Under the pieces are notes generated by a model that saw only the letters and a list, made by a program, of their open reading frames with translations, had not been told where the DNA came from and did no database searches. 9,895 nt of DNA from an uncultured Gammaproteobacteria bacterium (lineage in GTDB: Bacteria; Pseudomonadota; Gammaproteobacteria; UBA9214): NCBI GenBank assembly GCA_905480065.1, contig CAJQOV010000130.1, forward strand, positions 1-9,895. The letters are read 5' to 3'. Both the position numbers and the translations under genes were made by a program. Shown here in pieces: positions 6,201-9,895 of the stretch (positions are counted from its first letter, which is position 1; every line of letters begins with the position of its first letter).

Positions 6201-6377
6201 CTATCCAGCGGAAAATACCCGGCAGGAACAAGGCCCGGTAATATACAAGGTTGGCGCAATGATTGGAAACCGCTTTATCGCGTCGCCCGGCTGCAGCATG
6301 CCCGCTGCCAGCCGGACTGGCGTGAACTTGAAATGGTTTTCAGCGACTTAGAAGAAGTTGCATGGGCAGATCAGTAA
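6195..6377 (+). other. Stop-to-stop open frame of 60 codons, possibly a gene remnant
   Basis: The frame runs from just after a TGA (6192-6194) to a TAA (6375-6377). Its second half reads DWKPLYRVARLQHARCQPDW followed by RELEMVFSDLEEVAWADQ. The mix of charged, aromatic and hydrophobic residues looks more protein-like than the usual antisense shadow. There is no ATG near the beginning; the only in-frame ATG would leave 14 residues. I do not recognise the sequence. It may be chance, the tail of a gene lost when the malyl-CoA cassette arrived, or a short peptide using a rare start. It is on the opposite strand to every other gene in the window. Confidence 0.15.
6240..6269 (-). promoter_or_regulatory. 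Candidate sigma-70 promoter for mcl-mtkA-mtkB
   Basis: On the minus strand a -35-like TTTCCA (6264-6269) is separated by 18 bp from a -10-like TATATT (6240-6245). The predicted transcript would start near 6233 and carry a leader of about 108 nt before the mcl ATG. The boxes are imperfect, so the call is tentative, but the position and AT-rich -10 are reasonable. Confidence 0.35.
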
Positions 6378-6450
6378 CCCGTCCGGCGTGCCGGCAGAAC
6401 GATTGCCTGGCCGGAATACAACGAGCACAGCTCAGGGGTTCGGTTTGCAG

Positions 6451-6651
6451 CTACTGGCGTTCCTCGATCCAGGCCATCTGGATGGCCTCGAGGATTTTTT
6501 CCCCGCAGTGATCGGGTTCGTCATCGAAATGGTCCAGCTCAAGCACCCATTTGCGCAGATCCACAAAGTTGATACGCAACGGATCGACATCCGGATATAA
6601 CTCCTCGAGCTCGATAGCGATATCGATGGTGTCTGTCCATTTCAGTGCCAT
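6451..6651 (-). CDS. iscX: IscX, small acidic partner of cysteine desulfurase IscS
   Basis: The product has 66 residues, the same length as E. coli IscX (YfhJ). It starts MALKWTDTIDIAIELEELYP, followed by DVDPLRINFVDLRKWVLELD, HFDDEPD and EKILEAIQMAWIEE. All the family landmarks are present: LKWTD, YPDxDP, the acidic FDDxP patch and EKILEAI. IscX binds IscS at the same region as frataxin CyaY and binds iron weakly; it is thought to modulate desulfurase activity or to act as an iron-linked adaptor. A GGAG Shine-Dalgarno sequence lies six bases before the ATG. It is the last gene of the ISC operon. In E. coli and many relatives iscX closes the operon; here it is followed by a 325-bp gap and the malyl-CoA genes instead of ndk. 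Confidence 0.97.
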   Translation of the reverse strand: MALKWTDTIDIAIELEELYPDVDPLRINFVDLRKWVLELDHFDDEPDHCGEKILEAIQMAWIEERQ

Positions 6652-6673
6652 GTTCTGCTCCAGCTACATTGTT

Positions 6674-6698
6674 GCCACAGAGTACACAGAGTACTCGG
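6674..6698 (+). repeat. CACAGAG-type dispersed repeat, copy 3 (between fdx and iscX)
   Basis: This copy starts GCCACAGAGTACACAG and runs on into an A-rich stretch (GGAGAAAAATA). It matches the reverse complement of the copy at 3031-3055 at 20 of 25 positions and shares the GCCACAG start and the CAC core with the copy at 2864-2888. It lies between the fdx and iscX genes, ending 24 nt before the iscX start codon on the transcribed side, so it will be part of any fdx-iscX transcript. No protein is assigned to it. Confidence 0.6.
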
Positions 6699-6770
6699 AG
6701 AAAAATACCAATCTTTGTTACCAGTGCCCCGCAAGCGGATGCTTTCAGGCAGGGGAATTGCCACGTTCAG

Positions 6771-6790
6771 GCCGCGCTGCAAGCGGCGGC
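6771..6790 (-). other. Hairpin just after the fdx stop codon
   Basis: A GC-rich stem lies 11 nt beyond the fdx stop. On the minus strand GCCG pairs with CGGC and CGCT pairs with AGCG, with one bulged C and a three-base loop. No T-run follows on the minus strand, so this does not look like an intrinsic terminator. It might protect the 3' end of a processed isc transcript; that is inference. Confidence 0.35.
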
Positions 6791-6801
6791 GGAAATCCCG
6801 G

Positions 6802-7140
6802 TCAATGACTCTCCGACACCATATTAATGGTGTATTTCGGTATTTCGACCACCAGGTCTGCCGCGCCGACCACCGTCTGACAACTCAGACGCGAGTCCGG
6901 CTCCAGTCCCCATGCCTTGTCGAGCAGGTCGTCCTCATCCTCGGTCGACTCGTTGAGCGAATCGCCGCCCTCGCGAATATACACATGGCAGGTAGTGCAG
7001 GCACAGGATTTCTCGCAGGCATGCTCGATTTCGATCCCGTGCTGCAACGCCGCATCACAGATCGTGCTACCCGGCTCGACATCGATCACCGCACCGTCCG
7101 GGCAGATTTCCTCGTGGGGCAGAAAAATTATTTGCGGCAT
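6802..7140 (-). CDS. fdx: ISC-type [2Fe-2S] ferredoxin
   Basis: The start chosen is the internal ATG at 7140, giving 112 residues beginning MPQIIFLPHEEICPDGAV; E. coli Fdx (111 residues) begins MPKIVILPHQDLCPDGAV. A longer frame reaching back to 7197 would overlap the end of hscA and has no homology to the family. Cluster ligands are Cys42, Cys48, Cys51 and Cys87 in HACEKSCACTTCH and RLSCQ; Cys46 is the conserved non-ligand. The tail IPKYTINMVSESH matches the adrenodoxin-like ISC ferredoxins. The protein supplies electrons for cluster assembly on IscU, probably for reductive coupling to [4Fe-4S] and for persulfide reduction at IscS. It lies 31 bp after hscA. The 150 bp between its stop and iscX contain a hairpin and a repeat (separate entries). 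Confidence 0.97.
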   Translation of the reverse strand: MPQIIFLPHEEICPDGAVIDVEPGSTICDAALQHGIEIEHACEKSCACTTCHVYIREGGDSLNESTEDEDDLLDKAWGLEPDSRLSCQTVVGAADLVVEIPKYTINMVSESH

Positions 7141-7171
7141 AATGACTGGTTCCGTCTGGTATGCGTTGGCA

Positions 7172-9049
7172 TTATTTGCTGAATTCATCAATGGCATGGC
7201 CGGCCATGGCCTTGCGGATACTGCTGTTCATGCGCCGTTCCACATAACCGCTGCTGGCCTTCTCCAGCGCCTCGATCGCCCGCTTGATCGCACGATAATC
7301 GGTGCCGGCGCGTGCCTCGGCAAGATGGGCGGCGGCCACATCAATCGCGGCGCGTTCATCAACCTCCAGCAACTGCTCGCCATCGCTGGCCATTGCGGCG
7401 TGCAGGGCTTCCAGCACCCGGTCCGCCTCCACCTGCTCTTCACGCAGGCGCCGGACGTCCCGGTCCTCGAGCGCATGCGCCATGGAATCCTTCAGCATGG
7501 TTTCGATTTCACGGTCGGTCAGCCCGTAGGACGGCTTGATCTCGATGCTGCTCTTCACCCCCTGCGTCTGTTCCTCGGCGGTAACGCTCAACAGGCCGTC
7601 GGCATCGACCTGGAAAGCAACCCGTATGCGCGCAGCGCCGGCCACCATGGGCGGGATATCGCGCAGCTCGAAGCGGGCCAGCGAACGGCAGTCATCCACC
7701 AGCTCCCGCTCGCCCTGCACCACATGCAGTGACATCGCGGTCTGTCCGTCCTTGAAGGTGGTGAACTCCTGGGCGCGCGCCGTTGGTATCGTGGTGTTGC
7801 GGGGAATGATCTTCTCCGTAAGCCCGCCCATGGTTTCCAGACCCAGCGACAGCGGGATGACATCCAGCAACAGCATCTCGTCATCCGGCTTGTTGCCCGC
7901 CAGGATGTCGGCCTGGATGGCGGCACCCACCGCAACCACCTTGTCGGGATCGATATCGACCATCGGCTCGGCCTTGAAAAAATCCGCCACCCGTTCACGC
8001 ACCAGCGGCACACGGGTCGATCCGCCTACCATCACCACGGTCTGCACCTCGTCCACGCGCACCCCGGCATCACGCAGTGCGCGCCGGCACGGCCCCATGC
8101 TCTTGTCTACCAGTGGCCGGATCAGTGCGTTGAACGAGTCCCGCGTCAGCACCCCGCTCCATTGCCCGTCGACGCCGTGCGGTATCTGCACCGTGACCTG
8201 TTGTTCAGTGGTCAGGGCCTCCTTGGCCTGCCGGGCCAGCTGCATGAGGTGCCGCATGACACTGCGTCCGGCATCGTCACGGATGCCTGCCTGCGCCATG
8301 ATCCAGCTGGCCACGGCGCGGTCCATGTCATCACCACCGAGAGCGGTATCGCCGGCCGTGGACATCACTTCGAACACACCCTGGTTGAGACGCAGAATGG
8401 AAATATCAAACGTCCCGCCGCCCAGGTCGTAAATCGCGATCACACCCTCGGAGCCCTTGTCTAGGCCATACGCCACTGCGGCAGCGGTCGGTTCATTAAG
8501 CAGGCGCAGCACGTTCAGGCCAGCCAGACGCCCGGCATCCTTGGTGGCCTGGCGCTGTGCCTCGTCAAAATAGGCCGGCACGGTGATGACCACGCCATCC
8601 AGTTCGCCGCCCAGCGTTTGCTCGGCGCGCAGCTTCAGGTTGCGCAGAATCTCGGCGGACACCTCGACCGGGCTGACATCGCCGGCCACGGTATGGAGCA
8701 GCGGCATGGCGCTGCTGCCAGTGACGAATTCGTACGGCAGCTCGGTGCCGATATGCCGGATATCGGCAATGCCGCGACCCATCAGGCGCTTCACCGAGGC
8801 AATGGTATTGAGCGGATCATTCACGGCGGCAGCCAGCGCAGCATGGCCTACCTGCGCTGCCTGGCCGGCACCATAACGCACCACGGACGGCAGCAGGTGC
8901 TCGCCGTCCCTGTCCGGCAGGGTATCGGCCACACCGCTGCGCACACTGGCCACCAGCGAATTGGTGGTACCCAGGTCGATGCCCGCCGCCAGCCGGTGCT
9001 GGTGCGGTGCAGTAGCTTGTCCAGGTTCGGAAATTTGTAACAGGGCCAT
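7172..9049 (-). CDS. hscA: HscA, Hsp70-class chaperone specialised for Fe-S cluster transfer
   Basis: The product has 625 residues (E. coli HscA 616). It begins MALLQISEPGQ like the E. coli protein. The actin-like nucleotide-binding domain shows the phosphate-1 motif AGIDLGTTNS (22-31), LNEPTAAAVAYGLD (194-207), the phosphate-2 motif YDLGGGTFD (217-225), and VMVGGSTRVPLV (339-350). The interdomain linker LLLDVIPLSLGLETMGG (403-419) leads to the substrate-binding domain with IPRNTTIPTARAQEFTTF, then the helical lid. HscA uses ATP to pull IscU (LPPVK motif) into a conformation that releases its cluster to acceptors. A TGA lies in frame a few codons upstream, so this ATG is the first possible start. 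No clear Shine-Dalgarno sequence precedes it, so coupling to hscB is likely. It is distinguished from DnaK by its N terminus, length and position in the ISC operon. Confidence 0.98.
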   Translation of the reverse strand: MALLQISEPGQATAPHQHRLAAGIDLGTTNSLVASVRSGVADTLPDRDGEHLLPSVVRYGAGQAAQVGHAALAAAVNDPLNTIASVKRLMGRGIADIRHIGTELPYEFVTGSSAMPLLHTVAGDVSPVEVSAEILRNLKLRAEQTLGGELDGVVITVPAYFDEAQRQATKDAGRLAGLNVLRLLNEPTAAAVAYGLDKGSEGVIAIYDLGGGTFDISILRLNQGVFEVMSTAGDTALGGDDMDRAVASWIMAQAGIRDDAGRSVMRHLMQLARQAKEALTTEQQVTVQIPHGVDGQWSGVLTRDSFNALIRPLVDKSMGPCRRALRDAGVRVDEVQTVVMVGGSTRVPLVRERVADFFKAEPMVDIDPDKVVAVGAAIQADILAGNKPDDEMLLLDVIPLSLGLETMGGLTEKIIPRNTTIPTARAQEFTTFKDGQTAMSLHVVQGERELVDDCRSLARFELRDIPPMVAGAARIRVAFQVDADGLLSVTAEEQTQGVKSSIEIKPSYGLTDREIETMLKDSMAHALEDRDVRRLREEQVEADRVLEALHAAMASDGEQLLEVDERAAIDVAAAHLAEARAGTDYRAIKRAIEALEKASSGYVERRMNSSIRKAMAGHAIDEFSK

Positions 9050-9099
9050 GGGCAGTCAGTTGTTGTCGCAGTAACGTTGCATTGTCAGCTCGGGCCGGC

Positions 9100-9654
9100 T
9101 CATGCCAGCTCGTCTTCGAGGAACATCTCCAGCTCGACCGCCTCATCCTGCAAGCGCCGGTAGAACTGCATCTTCATCAGGAGTTCACCGGCGGCAGCGA
9201 GATTACCGGTGCCGGCATCGTCCAGCAAGTCACCGACCTCGCCTTCCAGGCTGCCGAGTTCGGCGCTGATGCGTTGCTGGATTTCACCCAGTGCAGCAAA
9301 TTTGTCCGGCGCATCACGCACCTCGGCCAGCGCCTCGCGCAATTCCATCTGCTCCATCAGGAAACGCACATCGCGTGTGGTGCGGTGTTCGTCGTTGTGG
9401 TCGATGCCCGCCACCAGTTCCAGCAGGTAGCGCCCGCGGCGCAGCGGGTCTTTCAGTGTCTGGTAACCCTCGTTGATCTGCGTGGCCTGTTGCGCGGAGA
9501 TGCGGCGCTCGGCATCACTGGCATTGACATAGCGGTCGGGATGAACGGCACGCTGCATTTCCCGGTAACGCTCGTCCAGACGCTGCCGGTCTACGCGGAA
9601 CGATTGCGGCAGGCCAAACAGCTCAAAATGGTTCGGGAAAGACTCCGCAGCCAT
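9100..9654 (-). CDS. hscB: HscB, J-domain co-chaperone of Fe-S cluster assembly
   Basis: The product has 184 residues, slightly longer than E. coli HscB (about 171). The N-terminal J domain starts NHFELFGLPQSF and carries the obligatory HPD tripeptide at residues 38-40 (VHPDRYVN), which stimulates the ATPase of HscA. The motif QINEGYQTLKDPLRRGRYLL at about 79-98 closes the J domain. The rest (about 100-184) is the helical C-terminal domain that binds the scaffold IscU; it includes LMEQMELREAL. HscB delivers IscU loaded with a [2Fe-2S] cluster to HscA in the cytosol. The ATG start gives a normal HscB N terminus, although no strong Shine-Dalgarno sequence is visible before it, so translation may be coupled to iscA 44 bp upstream. 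hscA follows after 50 bp. Confidence 0.97.
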   Translation of the reverse strand: MAAESFPNHFELFGLPQSFRVDRQRLDERYREMQRAVHPDRYVNASDAERRISAQQATQINEGYQTLKDPLRRGRYLLELVAGIDHNDEHRTTRDVRFLMEQMELREALAEVRDAPDKFAALGEIQQRISAELGSLEGEVGDLLDDAGTGNLAAAGELLMKMQFYRRLQDEAVELEMFLEDELA

Positions 9655-9698
9655 AACAGGTATTGCATTCCCGGCGTGTCGTCAGCGCGCGGCCGACA

Positions 9699-9895
9699 TC
9701 AGACGTTGAAGCTCTCGCCACAACCGCACATGTCCTTGACGTTCGGATTGTTGAACTTGAAACCTTCATTAAGACCTTCGCGCGCGAAATCCAGCTCGGT
9801 ACCATCGAGGTAGACGAGACTTTTTGGATTAACGATCACCCTTACGCCATGGTCCTCGAACACCACATCGTCATCCTCGATCTGGTCCGCATATT
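9699..9895 (-). CDS. iscA: IscA, A-type iron-sulfur carrier protein (C-terminal 64 residues, cut by window edge)
   Basis: This partial frame runs off the right edge of the window. It reads YADQIEDDDVVFED at the left, continues through LDGTELDF and EGLNEGFKF, and ends with CGCGESFNV and a TGA stop. That is the C-terminal half of the HesB/IscA family and is very close to E. coli IscA, which ends in CGCGESFHV. The two cysteines of the CGCG tail are metal or cluster ligands in this family; the third conserved cysteine lies outside the window. IscA binds iron or [2Fe-2S]/[4Fe-4S] clusters and passes them to apo-proteins in the cytosol. It is followed by a 44-bp gap and then hscB, the normal ISC operon order iscA-hscB-hscA-fdx. 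The assignment to IscA rather than ErpA or SufA rests on that context plus the sequence. Confidence 0.96.
   Translation of the reverse strand, partial: YADQIEDDDVVFEDHGVRVIVNPKSLVYLDGTELDFAREGLNEGFKFNNPNVKDMCGCGESFNV

Larger units (their letters stand above)
6126..6450. other. 325-bp intergenic region between iscX and mcl
   Basis: No confident gene lies here. It contains a candidate promoter for mcl (6240-6269), a leader hairpin (6179-6200), GC-rich inverted segments soon after iscX (CCGG repeats near 6383-6395) without a following T-run, and an open frame on the plus strand without a recognisable start (6195-6377). A minus-strand ATG frame of 32 codons also exists (starting near 6301) but resembles nothing known. 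I see no riboswitch or tRNA. Confidence 0.7.

Noticed and set aside
7141..7197. 19-residue N-terminal extension of Fdx
   Set aside because: It overlaps the end of hscA and does not resemble ISC ferredoxins; the ATG at 7140 matches the E. coli start.
7536..8432. 298-codon plus-strand frame opposite hscA
   Set aside because: Serine/arginine-rich translation typical of an antisense shadow in a GC-rich gene; hscA on the other strand is conserved along its whole length.

Overview
The window reads as gammaproteobacterial chromosome. All twelve recognisable genes lie on the minus strand, so transcription runs from position 9895 down to 1. The 3' end of an ISC iron-sulfur operon is followed by the ndk-rlmN-pilF-rodZ block, a gene order familiar from gammaproteobacteria. 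Coding density is high and GC content is fairly high. A malyl-CoA lyase plus malate-CoA ligase set, and the ISC-type rather than SUF-type machinery, would suit an autotrophic or C1/C2-metabolising lineage such as a sulfur oxidiser of the Chromatiales type. That lineage guess is inference only.

Layout in direction of transcription. (1) 9895-6451: iscA (C-terminal part), hscB, hscA, fdx, iscX, the chaperone and ferredoxin half of the ISC operon. A short CACAGAG-type repeat sits between fdx and iscX. (2) 6450-6126: a 325-bp gap with a candidate promoter and a leader hairpin. (3) 6125-3076: mcl (malyl-CoA lyase), mtkA and mtkB (malate-CoA ligase beta and alpha), a tight three-gene operon inserted where iscX would normally lead to ndk. 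(4) 3075-2698: a 378-bp gap holding two inverted copies of the same CACAGAG-type repeat around a hairpin-rich core, then the likely ndk promoter. (5) 2697-1: ndk, rlmN, pilF and rodZ (N-terminal part), closely spaced or overlapping.

How the genes work together. HscA, HscB, Fdx and IscA assemble and deliver Fe-S clusters; IscX is their small partner. RlmN is itself a [4Fe-4S] radical-SAM enzyme, so it is a client of the upstream operon. Mcl with MtkAB interconverts malate and glyoxylate plus acetyl-CoA through malyl-CoA. The direction in vivo cannot be read from the sequence: it could be serine-cycle-like malate cleavage, or salvage of glyoxylate (for example from phosphoglycolate) into malate. 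No ppc, hydroxypyruvate reductase, serine-glyoxylate aminotransferase or other serine-cycle gene is in the window.

The main points of interest are the malyl-CoA cassette inside an otherwise conserved housekeeping block, and the repeat family that appears on both sides of it.
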